A stretch of 27,026 bases of DNA from Bacteroidales bacterium. Lineage in GTDB: Bacteria > Bacteroidota > Bacteroidia > Bacteroidales > JAAUTT01. A program made the position numbers and the translations under genes. Positions 8,379 through 16,461 of this stretch are shown piece by piece. Below the pieces are notes generated by a model. The model worked only from the letters and a program-made list of their open reading frames with translations. It was not told where the DNA came from and did not search any database. The stretch is taken from the NCBI GenBank assembly GCA_025350365.1, contig JANXXY010000091.1:1-27026 (forward strand), given 5' to 3'. Numbering within the stretch: position 1 is the stretch's first letter; every line of letters begins with the position of its first letter.

Positions 8379-9668
8379 ATGGATGTAGTTATTAAAGTAG
8401 AAAATGTAGGGAAAAGCTATATTATAAAGCATCAGGGGCATAGTGAGTATACAGCACTTCGTGATGTAATTGCAGATAATGCAAAAGCAATGTTTCGGTC
8501 AGCCGGAAATATTGTTAAGCGATCACCTCCTAAAATCATAAATAAAAAAGAGACATTTTGGGCATTAAATCAGGTAAACCTTACAGTAAATAAAGGTGAT
8601 CGAATAGGAATTATTGGTCGCAATGGCGCTGGCAAAAGTACGCTCCTTAAAGTACTTAGCCGCATTACCGAACCTACAAAAGGGCGTATATCCATTAAAG
8701 GACGTATTGCAAGCCTTTTGGAAGTTGGAACAGGCTTTCATCCCGAACTTACCGGAAGAGAAAACATTTTTTTAAATGGCGCTATTTTAGGTATGCATCG
8801 CTCAGAAATAAAGAAAAAATTTGATACCATTGTCGATTTTTCAGGAGTTGAAAAATTTCTCGATACACCGGTTAAACGGTATTCGAGTGGCATGTATATA
8901 CGGCTTGCCTTTGCTGTGGCAGCTAATTTAGAATCTGACATCCTGGTAATTGACGAGGTGCTTGCTGTTGGTGATGCCGAATTCCAAAAAAAATGTCTTG
9001 GTAAAATGCAAGATGTAAGTAATAAAGAAGGTCGTACAGTATTATTTGTAAGCCATAACATGCAAGCCATTACAAACCTTTGTAATCAGGTCGCTTTGGT
9101 TCGTAAAGGTACCATTGTGCAAGTTGACGATACTTCTAAAGTAATCCGATCCTACCTAATGGAAGAAACTTCGCGTGAAGGCGAAGTTATTTGGGTTAAC
9201 GAAAATAGACCAGGTGATAGTAATATTAAACTTAATGCCATAAGAATACTCGATCAATCAAACCAGATATGCAACAATTATGGTTCTAAATCAAAAATTA
9301 AGGTTCAGATTGATTTTGATTTATTTACATTAGATAACGCTTTAGTTATTGGATTTGACATAACAAATGAGGATGGCATTATTCTGCTGCGCACATACCA
9401 TAATGATAACAAACCTGAAGATTGGCCAAAATTTCAGTTAGGTCAGAATTCGATCTATTGCGAAATCCCCGGTGAATTGTTTAATAATGGTACCTATTAT
9501 ATTTGTCCCAAAATAAGCCTTCATCGAATAAAATGGATCCTGAATGGTGATCCGCTTTTATCGTTTGATGTAGACCTGGATCATGGAGTTTCTCCTTTAT
9601 GGACTTCATACGACAAAGTAAACAGACCTGGATTTCTTGCAATGATTATACCTTGGAAAATAAGCTAA
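8379..9668 (+). CDS. wzt: Wzt-like ABC ATPase with C-terminal glycan-binding domain
   Basis: This is the ATP-hydrolysing subunit paired with the upstream permease. Nucleotide-binding domain: Walker A GRNGAGKST (80-88), Q-loop region before the EVGTGFHPELTGREN block (115-129), signature YSSGM (168-172), Walker B ILVIDE (188-193) and switch His226 in FVSHN. The GTGFHPELTGREN segment is characteristic of polysaccharide and teichoic-acid exporters. After about residue 265 comes a further ~165-residue beta-rich segment (ITNEDGIILLRTYHND near its middle), which fits the Wzt C-terminal carbohydrate-binding domain that reads the non-reducing end cap of the finished glycan. In O9a/O8-type systems this domain sets substrate specificity, so a chain-terminating modification is expected; the acyltransferase at 14585 is one candidate for the cap (inference). 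Only one base separates its stop from the next ATG. Confidence 0.94.
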   Translation: MDVVIKVENVGKSYIIKHQGHSEYTALRDVIADNAKAMFRSAGNIVKRSPPKIINKKETFWALNQVNLTVNKGDRIGIIGRNGAGKSTLLKVLSRITEPTKGRISIKGRIASLLEVGTGFHPELTGRENIFLNGAILGMHRSEIKKKFDTIVDFSGVEKFLDTPVKRYSSGMYIRLAFAVAANLESDILVIDEVLAVGDAEFQKKCLGKMQDVSNKEGRTVLFVSHNMQAITNLCNQVALVRKGTIVQVDDTSKVIRSYLMEETSREGEVIWVNENRPGDSNIKLNAIRILDQSNQICNNYGSKSKIKVQIDFDLFTLDNALVIGFDITNEDGIILLRTYHNDNKPEDWPKFQLGQNSIYCEIPGELFNNGTYYICPKISLHRIKWILNGDPLLSFDVDLDHGVSPLWTSYDKVNRPGFLAMIIPWKIS

Positions 9669-9669
9669 A

Positions 9670-10884
9670 ATGCCCAATGCTTTAATATATTCCCCAATAT
9701 TTGATGGACACAGACAAATGTATGTGTTTGTGCTATCCCATGTATTAAAGGAACTAGGGTTTAACGTGTTTATAGCTGGTGATATCAACGCTCGATCTGA
9801 CAGTTATACACACATCGAAAAAATTAAGGCCGACTATTCTGTCCATTTTATTGATACAAGTATGTATAAAATGAGTGGTTTGAAGATAAGCAGGGCTGAA
9901 TTTTTTGAATTACAAACAAGGCTGAATATTGATTTTACGGTATTCGCCGAAGCCGATCACCATATCGAATTATTCATTGATCAGATACCTGTAAAACAGA
10001 AAAAGCTGAAAGGCAGGGTAACCGGAATATTTCTACGGCCATTCTATTTGTATAAAAGACATACATTTATTGAAAGTTTGAAATACATCAAACATTTACC
10101 AGAGAATTGGAAAAATGATGAACGAGTTTTTTTCGAATTCTTTCTTAAATATTTTCCTCTCCTTGATTCAGTTTTATGCATTGATGAAAATTTTGTTTCA
10201 AAGCATTCTTATAGTCAATGGTTACCAGATGTTTTCCAAAAGTTTACCGAGAATATATTTCAAACTGAATCCAATCCATCTTTAGCTTGGCTAACCAGAC
10301 TTGATCATTTCAAAAAACAAAATAATGGCAGATTTGTGTTTCTCTATTTTGGAACTGCCCAAAACCGAAGAGGATACGACACATTATTAAAAATGACGGT
10401 TGAAAATGATGGTTGTTTTTTGCACTGTGGATTACGTGGCAACGAAACACAATTCTCAGAGAATGTTGACCAGTTAAGATCGATACTCCAGTCGGAGAAC
10501 CGATTTCTGGAAACGAACGAATTTATTGAGAATCCTGTTATAATAGAAGCATTTTTTAAAATGACTACTCATATTATCCTCCCCTACCGACGATTTTATG
10601 GTTCCAGTGGAGTTATGATTCAGGCGCTTGGCTATGGAATACCGGTACTTGTACAGGAAAATGGAATTATGGGCCATAGGGTAAAAAAACATAAATTGGG
10701 TTTAGTATTCGACGATAAAAATCCCGAATCGCTTAACAAGCGGTTTCAACAATTTATAAAATTATCACCGTCACAGTTCAGCAATGGCATTTCAAAATTT
10801 TTAGAATTTCAGAACACCGAAATATTAAGACTTAGCCTTGAAAGTGCCATTACCGGAGATAATATACCAATAAATTTACCATGA
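9670..10884 (+). CDS. GT-B fold glycosyltransferase, GT4-like
   Basis: The 404-residue protein looks like a two-domain GT-B glycosyltransferase. The N-terminal half begins with a Rossmann-like strand (ALIYSPIFDGHRQMYVFVLS) and then diverges. The C-terminal half has the strand FVFLYFGTAQNRRGYDTLL (222-240), a typical 'rebinding' second-domain start, and PYRRFYGSSGVMIQALGYGIPVL (305-327), in which SSGVMIQALGYGIPVL occupies the nucleotide-sugar-binding position of GT4 enzymes. The usual E-x7-E pair is replaced (no Glu at the first position; GSSG instead), as in some divergent GT4 members. No signal peptide. It starts one base after wzt and its stop codon overlaps the next gene in an ATGA, so it is co-translated with its neighbours. 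Donor and acceptor cannot be told from sequence. Confidence 0.75.
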   Translation: MPNALIYSPIFDGHRQMYVFVLSHVLKELGFNVFIAGDINARSDSYTHIEKIKADYSVHFIDTSMYKMSGLKISRAEFFELQTRLNIDFTVFAEADHHIELFIDQIPVKQKKLKGRVTGIFLRPFYLYKRHTFIESLKYIKHLPENWKNDERVFFEFFLKYFPLLDSVLCIDENFVSKHSYSQWLPDVFQKFTENIFQTESNPSLAWLTRLDHFKKQNNGRFVFLYFGTAQNRRGYDTLLKMTVENDGCFLHCGLRGNETQFSENVDQLRSILQSENRFLETNEFIENPVIIEAFFKMTTHIILPYRRFYGSSGVMIQALGYGIPVLVQENGIMGHRVKKHKLGLVFDDKNPESLNKRFQQFIKLSPSQFSNGISKFLEFQNTEILRLSLESAITGDNIPINLP

Positions 10885-12251
10885 TAGGAATGCTTGTTAA
10901 AATATTACCATACGCATTAATCATGTTTTTAATGTATAAAGCCCTTAAAGAGCCTATTTTCTTTTTGGGTATTCCATTCTTAATGTTTATAGGTAGCTCA
11001 ATTTTTTTTGAGAATGTTGGATTTTTCTACAAACCAAATGGTATTGGAGCTGACTTGTCATTGCTCATTTGGCTTCTGATTTTTTGGACTTTATGCACAA
11101 ATCGGATATTTCTTTGGAAATCGCTTGAAAAAAACAAAAATTTAAATCCTTCATTTAATATCCTGGATTTTTTTGTCTTGGCATTATTAATTCTAAGTAT
11201 TTTCGGGTTATTAAATATCTCAAGAATATATTCATTGGATAAGAATATCTTAATTCAATTCTTTGTTCTTTGCAGCCTATCCATTGGTTATTTCGTTGTT
11301 AAAGATATTGTTCTGGCTACGGATCTTATATCGCTTCGCAATTTTCTACGTATTCTTTTATTAATTAATACGGTGGGTGCAGTGCTTTATATACTGCACC
11401 AGGGGCTTCATATAACAATTTACCAGGGTGAAGAATACCTCGAAGAAGCATTTAATGGTCAATCTATTACAAGAACATTTTGGTTTATGCCGGTTTTACT
11501 TCCATTTTCAATAGCCTATCTGGTAGTGTTTGAAAATAAAAAATCAGCCTTTTTCATTTCAGTACTTTCTATTAATGTACTTGCTGTTTTTATTACTTAT
11601 ACACGCTCTATTTTAATGAATGTTATATTGATTGCAGTATTATATTTCATTTTTACGGGTATCAAATCTAAGCAGATATTGCCGGTTATCAAAAATTTTG
11701 CGGTAATGGGATTTCTTGCATTAATGTTTTTCTTTGCAGTGAAAACATTCCTACCCCTAAACACAAGCTATTTTTTATCAAGATTTGACCAAATTAAGGA
11801 TGAGCCTCAAGATAAGGAATCCAACTCCTTGCTCCTAAGAATTGATAATACACAAAATATTATAAACAAAATTGAAGTTGACAAAATATTTTTAGGATCT
11901 GGTCCTATAACTGAGTCTGAAAGTTATTTGGTAACAACCGTATTAGCAGTTACAGCCGATTTAGTTTGGACGGGTGTTTTTTTTAGATGGGGGATTCTCG
12001 GTTTTATTATTTTGTTAATGTTGCATGTTTTCGCAATATACAAATCATGGAAACTTTTTATGAATACGGATGGCTTACTTTCACAACTGGCGCTTTTGAG
12101 TCTCCTTATAATTATCTCTCAAATTGTTGAAGGTTTTGCAGGATTTACGTTTATGAAACCTAATACTTATGCATTAGGTTTTTGGTATTTCGGTATGCTT
12201 TCCGCATTGATAATATATCCAGATAAACAAGTCATTAACCAAAATTTCTAA
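10881..12251 (+). CDS. O-antigen polymerase/ligase-like membrane protein (Wzy/WaaL superfamily)
   Basis: The 456-residue protein is very hydrophobic, with about ten to twelve predicted membrane spans and a large extracytoplasmic loop at about 290-355. The stretch FITYTRSILMN (238-248), with the Arg in a membrane-edge position, and the loop with LLLRIDN...IFLGSGPI (317-343) match the Wzy_C pattern of an Arg-containing loop followed by a 'pi-G-G-P' turn before the next span. Proteins of this superfamily either polymerise repeat units (Wzy) or transfer finished chains to lipid A or another acceptor (WaaL); sequence alone does not separate them. With an ABC exporter encoded in the same operon, a ligase role is as likely as polymerase. 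It overlaps the upstream GT gene by 4 bases and is followed after 3 bases by a GT2 gene. Confidence 0.8.
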   Translation: MIGMLVKILPYALIMFLMYKALKEPIFFLGIPFLMFIGSSIFFENVGFFYKPNGIGADLSLLIWLLIFWTLCTNRIFLWKSLEKNKNLNPSFNILDFFVLALLILSIFGLLNISRIYSLDKNILIQFFVLCSLSIGYFVVKDIVLATDLISLRNFLRILLLINTVGAVLYILHQGLHITIYQGEEYLEEAFNGQSITRTFWFMPVLLPFSIAYLVVFENKKSAFFISVLSINVLAVFITYTRSILMNVILIAVLYFIFTGIKSKQILPVIKNFAVMGFLALMFFFAVKTFLPLNTSYFLSRFDQIKDEPQDKESNSLLLRIDNTQNIINKIEVDKIFLGSGPITESESYLVTTVLAVTADLVWTGVFFRWGILGFIILLMLHVFAIYKSWKLFMNTDGLLSQLALLSLLIIISQIVEGFAGFTFMKPNTYALGFWYFGMLSALIIYPDKQVINQNF

Positions 12252-12254
12252 CAA

Positions 12255-13316
12255 ATGGAAAGAAATTATCCGAAAATAACTTTTGGAATTATTGTGCTGA
12301 ATGGAGAACCATTTACCCGCTATTGTTTAAAAAGCCTGTATCCATATGCTCACGAAATTATTGTAGTTGAAGGAGGCCATATTGATACCACTACTGTTTG
12401 TACCCCCGATGGACACTCAATTGATGGCACCCTTGAAACCCTTAATAAATTTAAAAAAGATGAAGACCCTGAAAACAAAGTAACTATTGTTACCCGCGAT
12501 GGTTTTTGGCCTAAAAAAGATGAACTGGGAAGAGATCGTACACCTCAATCCAGAGCTTATGCGGAGCTTGCAACAGGAGACTATCTTTGGCAAGTTGATA
12601 TCGACGAATTTTATACCGAAAAGGATATGGAAAAAATACTCCATATGCTTTTGGATAATCCGGAAATTACAGCAGTTACTTTTCCAACCTATACTTTTTG
12701 GGGTGATATTAATTACGTGGCAGATTCCTGGGCCTTAAGAAGAAGAGCAAAATATTATCACCGTCTTTTTAAATGGAATAAAGGGTACCGTTACCTTACT
12801 CATGAACCACCTACAATTGTTGATGAAAATGGCATTGATTTACGTGAAAAAAATTGGATTGATGGCGCTAAAATGGCAAAAAAAGGGATTTTAATGTATC
12901 ATTATTCCCTATTGTTTCCCTGGCAGGTTGAACAAAAAGTTAAACTGTATAAAGAGGAAAAACCGGATTCCTGTTCAGAAATTATTCAATGGGCAGATAA
13001 CAATTATTTTCAATTAAAAAATCCATATAGAATTCACAACCTCTATAAATATCCCAGTTGGCTCGAAAGATTTACCGGGGAACATCCTAAACAGGTAATA
13101 CAGATGATGAATGATATTAAGAATAAGATAATTAAGGCTGATCTTCGCAAAATCAATGATATTGAAAAATTACTTCAATCTAAAAATTATGTCTTTAATA
13201 GTTATTTTTTAAAAGGTTTAGAACCTATTGATAAGTCATGGAGTTCGTTCATATTTAATATTTCCCGAATAAAAAATATTCCAAACAAAATAATGAGAAC
13301 ACTTAAAAAGAAATAA
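12255..13316 (+). CDS. Glycosyltransferase family 2-like
   Basis: This 353-residue protein has a GT-A fold opening: ITFGIIVLNGEPFTRYCLKS (8-27), strand EIIVVEGG (34-41), then DGTLETLNKFK (58-67) in the position of the GT2 'S.DGT' block, and the metal-binding DxD-like WQVDIDEFY at 112-120 (Asp115 and Asp117). The catalytic half is complete, and a longer C-terminal part (about 150-353) contains an H..L..W-rich region (MYHYSLLFPWQVEQK) often seen in family-2 enzymes of this shape. No transmembrane segment is visible, so it probably works at the cytoplasmic membrane face. Three bases separate it from the Wzy-like gene and four from the next GT. Sugar specificity unknown. Confidence 0.82.
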   Translation: MERNYPKITFGIIVLNGEPFTRYCLKSLYPYAHEIIVVEGGHIDTTTVCTPDGHSIDGTLETLNKFKKDEDPENKVTIVTRDGFWPKKDELGRDRTPQSRAYAELATGDYLWQVDIDEFYTEKDMEKILHMLLDNPEITAVTFPTYTFWGDINYVADSWALRRRAKYYHRLFKWNKGYRYLTHEPPTIVDENGIDLREKNWIDGAKMAKKGILMYHYSLLFPWQVEQKVKLYKEEKPDSCSEIIQWADNNYFQLKNPYRIHNLYKYPSWLERFTGEHPKQVIQMMNDIKNKIIKADLRKINDIEKLLQSKNYVFNSYFLKGLEPIDKSWSSFIFNISRIKNIPNKIMRTLKKK

Positions 13317-13320
13317 TATT

Positions 13321-14583
13321 ATGAGAGTTTTATGGTTTACCAATACCCCCTCTCTAGGATCTGAATATCTCAATGCCGGAAACTATACAGGCGGGTGGAT
13401 TGAGGCTTTAGAAATGCAATTGAAAAATTTAACAGACTTTAAATTAGCTGTTGCCTTTAATTGGCCCAAGGTTATCGATCAATTTTCGATAGAGGGTACA
13501 AAATATTATCCAGTATCTTTTGAAAATAAGCAACAAAAGGTTATAAGTACTTATAAAAGAATAGTACACCAAATTCCATCAGAAAAACACATTCAAAAAT
13601 ACCTCGACGTAATTCATGAATTTAAGCCGGATATAATTCACATATTTGGTACAGAAAGCGATTATGGGTTGATAATACCTTATATCACAACTCCTTGTGT
13701 AATTCATATTCAAGGCAATATTATTGTTTATCGCTACAAATGGTTCAGTGGCATATCTATGTATGATTTATTAAAGTATACTAAGAAAATACCTTTATTA
13801 AAGGGATTTGGCTTATATCATGACTATTTAATAAATAAAAAAGTAGCAGATAGAGAAAATCGAATTTTTAGCTATTGTAAATATTTCATGGGTAGAACTG
13901 ATTGGGATAGAAGATTAGCTTCGGTATTATCGGTAAATTCGAAATATTTTCATTGTGATGAATTAATGAGATCTGAATTTTTTAAACATCAATGGAAACC
14001 TATTCTTAACTCAAATACTTTTACCATCCTATCAACAATAAGAAATAATATTTACAAAGGTCTTGAAACAATTTTTGATTGCAAACAACTCTTAGAAGAG
14101 AAGTTTCCCGGCAAAAAAATAATTTGGAAAATTGCAGGCATAGCAAAAATGGATGAGTTAGTTTATATCATTGAAAAAATAAGAAAGAAAAATTTCAGAG
14201 ATTTAAATATCCATTTGTTAGGTTCATTAAAGGAAAAAGAATTGATTGGCGAACTAATGAAATCAAATTTATTTGTTCATCCTTCTCATATTGATAATAG
14301 CCCAAACAGTGTTTGTGAAGGAATGCTATTGGGTATGCCAATAATTGCAACCTATGCCGGTGGTATACCAAGTTTAATAACAGATAAAATCGATGGACTT
14401 TTGGTTCAGGACGGAGATCCTTATGCTTTGGCTGGTGCAATTATTGAGGTAATTAATAATGAAACATTGTCGTTTACCTTGGGAGTAAATGCAAGAAAAA
14501 GAGCCACTATAAGGCATGATCAAAAAAAGGTAGTAGAAGATTTATTGCATTGTTACCGTACAATTTTACTGGATAAAAATTAA
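13321..14583 (+). CDS. Glycosyltransferase family 4-like
   Basis: A 420-residue GT-B enzyme. The N-terminal domain starts VLWFTNTPS with a G-rich acceptor-side turn (NAGNYTGGW, 18-26) and a central PDIIHIFGTESDYG (103-116) strand-loop. The C-terminal domain has the start TFTILSTIRNNIYKGLETI (233-251) and the donor-binding helix HPSHIDNSPNSVCEGMLLGMP (320-340), followed by AGGIPSLI and DGLLVQDGDP (359-367). In the E-x7-E motif the first Glu is replaced by Asp325 (HIDNSPNSVCE), with Glu333 kept, a common conservative variant. No signal peptide. Spacing to neighbours is four bases upstream and one base downstream. Confidence 0.87.
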   Translation: MRVLWFTNTPSLGSEYLNAGNYTGGWIEALEMQLKNLTDFKLAVAFNWPKVIDQFSIEGTKYYPVSFENKQQKVISTYKRIVHQIPSEKHIQKYLDVIHEFKPDIIHIFGTESDYGLIIPYITTPCVIHIQGNIIVYRYKWFSGISMYDLLKYTKKIPLLKGFGLYHDYLINKKVADRENRIFSYCKYFMGRTDWDRRLASVLSVNSKYFHCDELMRSEFFKHQWKPILNSNTFTILSTIRNNIYKGLETIFDCKQLLEEKFPGKKIIWKIAGIAKMDELVYIIEKIRKKNFRDLNIHLLGSLKEKELIGELMKSNLFVHPSHIDNSPNSVCEGMLLGMPIIATYAGGIPSLITDKIDGLLVQDGDPYALAGAIIEVINNETLSFTLGVNARKRATIRHDQKKVVEDLLHCYRTILLDKN

Positions 14584-14584
14584 A

Positions 14585-15217
14585 ATGATAAAAAAAATCA
14601 TTCACATATTTACTCGACTAACAGAGGATAGGTGTTCTTTTATCGTCCATAAAAGTATAGATTTTAGATTGTCTATTTTGAGACATTGTTCTGGTTTATT
14701 TACTCATCTGTCGGCATATATAAAAGGTATAATAATCGGAGAGAATTGTAAATTCTATGGGATACCATATTTCTATCGTTATCCATATTCAAAGATAACT
14801 ATTGGCCAAAGTTGTAGATTTCGCTCCGATTCAACATCCAATCTCATAGGAATAAACCACAAATGCATATTATCCACTCACGGAAAGTCAGCAATTTTAG
14901 AAATCGGTAACTCTTGCGGGTTGAGCGGAGTGAGTATAGGAGCAGCCATGGAGATTAGAATAGGTAACAATGTGCTGTGTGGAGCTAATGTGGTCATCAC
15001 CGATTTCGATTGGCATTCAGATCGCAGTCATACACTACCGTCTCCTGTTATTATTCATGACAATGTTTGGATTGGGTTGAATTCTACCATTTTAAAAGGT
15101 GTGGAAATTGGTGAAAACACAATTATTGGCGCTAATAGTCTTGTAGTTAAAAGTATACCCGCAAATGTGGTAGCAGGTGGTAATCCTTGTAAAATAATTA
15201 AAAATATTAATTCATAA
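14585..15217 (+). CDS. Left-handed beta-helix (hexapeptide repeat) O-acyltransferase
   Basis: This 210-residue protein is a trimeric-type acyltransferase that would add an acetyl (or other acyl) group to a sugar of the polysaccharide. Hexapeptide turns run from about 50 to 190 (IIIGENCKF, KITIGQSCRF, MEIRIGNNVLCGANVVI, VWIGLNSTILKGVEIGENTIIGANSLVV), and the end GGNPCKIIK is the classic C-terminal cap of the CysE/LacA/WcaF group. His144 in TDFDWHS is in the position of the catalytic His of maltose and galactoside acetyltransferases (D.D.H). An unusually long N-terminal stretch (about 1-50) precedes the first turn. It overlaps the next gene by a single base (TAATG). If Wzt recognises a capped chain end, this enzyme is a possible cap-maker (inference). 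Confidence 0.9.
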   Translation: MIKKIIHIFTRLTEDRCSFIVHKSIDFRLSILRHCSGLFTHLSAYIKGIIIGENCKFYGIPYFYRYPYSKITIGQSCRFRSDSTSNLIGINHKCILSTHGKSAILEIGNSCGLSGVSIGAAMEIRIGNNVLCGANVVITDFDWHSDRSHTLPSPVIIHDNVWIGLNSTILKGVEIGENTIIGANSLVVKSIPANVVAGGNPCKIIKNINS

Positions 15218-16386
15218 TGAGCTTGATCATATTTGGAGACGCTTTTACTTTTCCGGAAGGTAACGCATCCACCAACCGGGTATTTACTTATGCAAAAGGA
15301 TTTGCTGAAAATGGAAAATCTACTTATGTTGTTACTTTAGGCAATGATTATCAGAATGATAAAGAAGGTATCATCGAAGGAATTCATTACCACGTAGCTT
15401 TTAAGCCAGTATATAAATGTAAGAATTTTTTGAAAAGAAATTTTCCTAAATTTAATAAGTATTTCAATGCCCTAAAGGTTATAAATCAGATACAAAGGAA
15501 AGAGCCGGTTACAGCCATTATTGTTTATACCAAGAATCTTACTACTCATATTTTTATATTTTTATTATCAAGATATTTAGGCGCTAAATTAGTTATTGAA
15601 AATAGTGAGCATCCTTTACGATATTATAGACATGGCGCGATAAATAGGATTATCGGCAAAATGAAACTATTTATTGAATTGCACACTTTTGACGGGATAC
15701 TACTAATTACACAGAACCTGATGGAATTTTATAAGAATAAGGTGCGAAATGATCAAAAGATGTTATTAGTGCCATCCACTGTTGACCCCAGCAGGTTTGT
15801 ACATGCGAAATCGGGGATGTTAGCCTATGAATATATCGGTTACTTTGGGTATCTCAATTTTCATAGGGACCGGCTTGATATTCTTTTAAGGGCATTTGCT
15901 AACGTAATAAACAAACATCCTGATATACATTTGGTGATGGGTGGCGCCTTAAGAGATGAGGATCGTAATTTAATTTTAGATTTGATTGAAAAACTTCAAA
16001 TTACCGATAAAGTTCATCTTCTCGAATATTTAAAACGTGATGAAGTAACAAGGTATTTTGTTGATGCAAAAATTTTAGTATTAGTCCGAAGTGATCACCC
16101 GGACACAAATGCTTCTTATCCTTCGAAATTGACTGAATATTTAGCAACAGGAAATCCGGTTATTTCAGTAAATGTTGGGGAAATTCCGAATTATCTCAAA
16201 AATAATGAAAATGCATTTCTTTTTAAACCAAATGATTCAAATGATTTAATTGATAAATTAAATTTTGTTTTAGATAACTATGAATTTGCTCAGGAAGTCG
16301 GTCAAAGTGGAAAAAGACTAACAAATCATATTTTCAATTATAATTATCAATCTAAACGAATTATTGAATTTATTGAATCCATTTAA
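15217..16386 (+). CDS. Glycosyltransferase family 4-like
   Basis: A 389-residue GT-B enzyme with N-terminal MSLIIFGDAFTFPEGNASTNR (the glycine-rich loop seems replaced by EGNASTNR), a middle strand AIIVYTKNLTTHIFIF (100-115) and ENSEHPLRYYR (128-138). The C-terminal domain reads VPSTVDPSRF (185-194), IGYFGYLNFHRDRLDILLRAF (207-227) and SYPSKLTEYLATGNPVI (300-316). Lys304 and Glu307 are the PSKLxEYLATG variant of the donor site seen in many fucosyl-, mannosyl- and GlcNAc-transferases of this group. It starts on the A of the preceding stop (TAATG), so it is translationally coupled to the acyltransferase. This closes the compact run that began at wzm; 75 bases follow before the next gene. Confidence 0.88.
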   Translation: MSLIIFGDAFTFPEGNASTNRVFTYAKGFAENGKSTYVVTLGNDYQNDKEGIIEGIHYHVAFKPVYKCKNFLKRNFPKFNKYFNALKVINQIQRKEPVTAIIVYTKNLTTHIFIFLLSRYLGAKLVIENSEHPLRYYRHGAINRIIGKMKLFIELHTFDGILLITQNLMEFYKNKVRNDQKMLLVPSTVDPSRFVHAKSGMLAYEYIGYFGYLNFHRDRLDILLRAFANVINKHPDIHLVMGGALRDEDRNLILDLIEKLQITDKVHLLEYLKRDEVTRYFVDAKILVLVRSDHPDTNASYPSKLTEYLATGNPVISVNVGEIPNYLKNNENAFLFKPNDSNDLIDKLNFVLDNYEFAQEVGQSGKRLTNHIFNYNYQSKRIIEFIESI

Positions 16387-16401
16387 ATCATTGTTTCATA
16401 A

Positions 16402-16409
16402 TAATTTTG
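16402..16409 (+). promoter_or_regulatory. Candidate -7 promoter element upstream of the deacetylase gene
   Basis: TAATTTTG exactly fits TAnnTTTG and lies 52 bases before the ATG at 16462, a normal distance for a Bacteroidota promoter. No TTTG is found 19 bases upstream, so only half the promoter is supported. The 75-base gap itself makes an internal promoter plausible. Confidence 0.27.
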
Positions 16410-16461
16410 GTGGCTTTTTTTGGAGTAGATAAACTAAAAATCATCAACTAAAATATCAATA

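Noticed and set aside
14195..14440. Minus-strand open frame within the GT4 gene
   Set aside because: Shadow of a strongly supported donor-site region on the plus strand.
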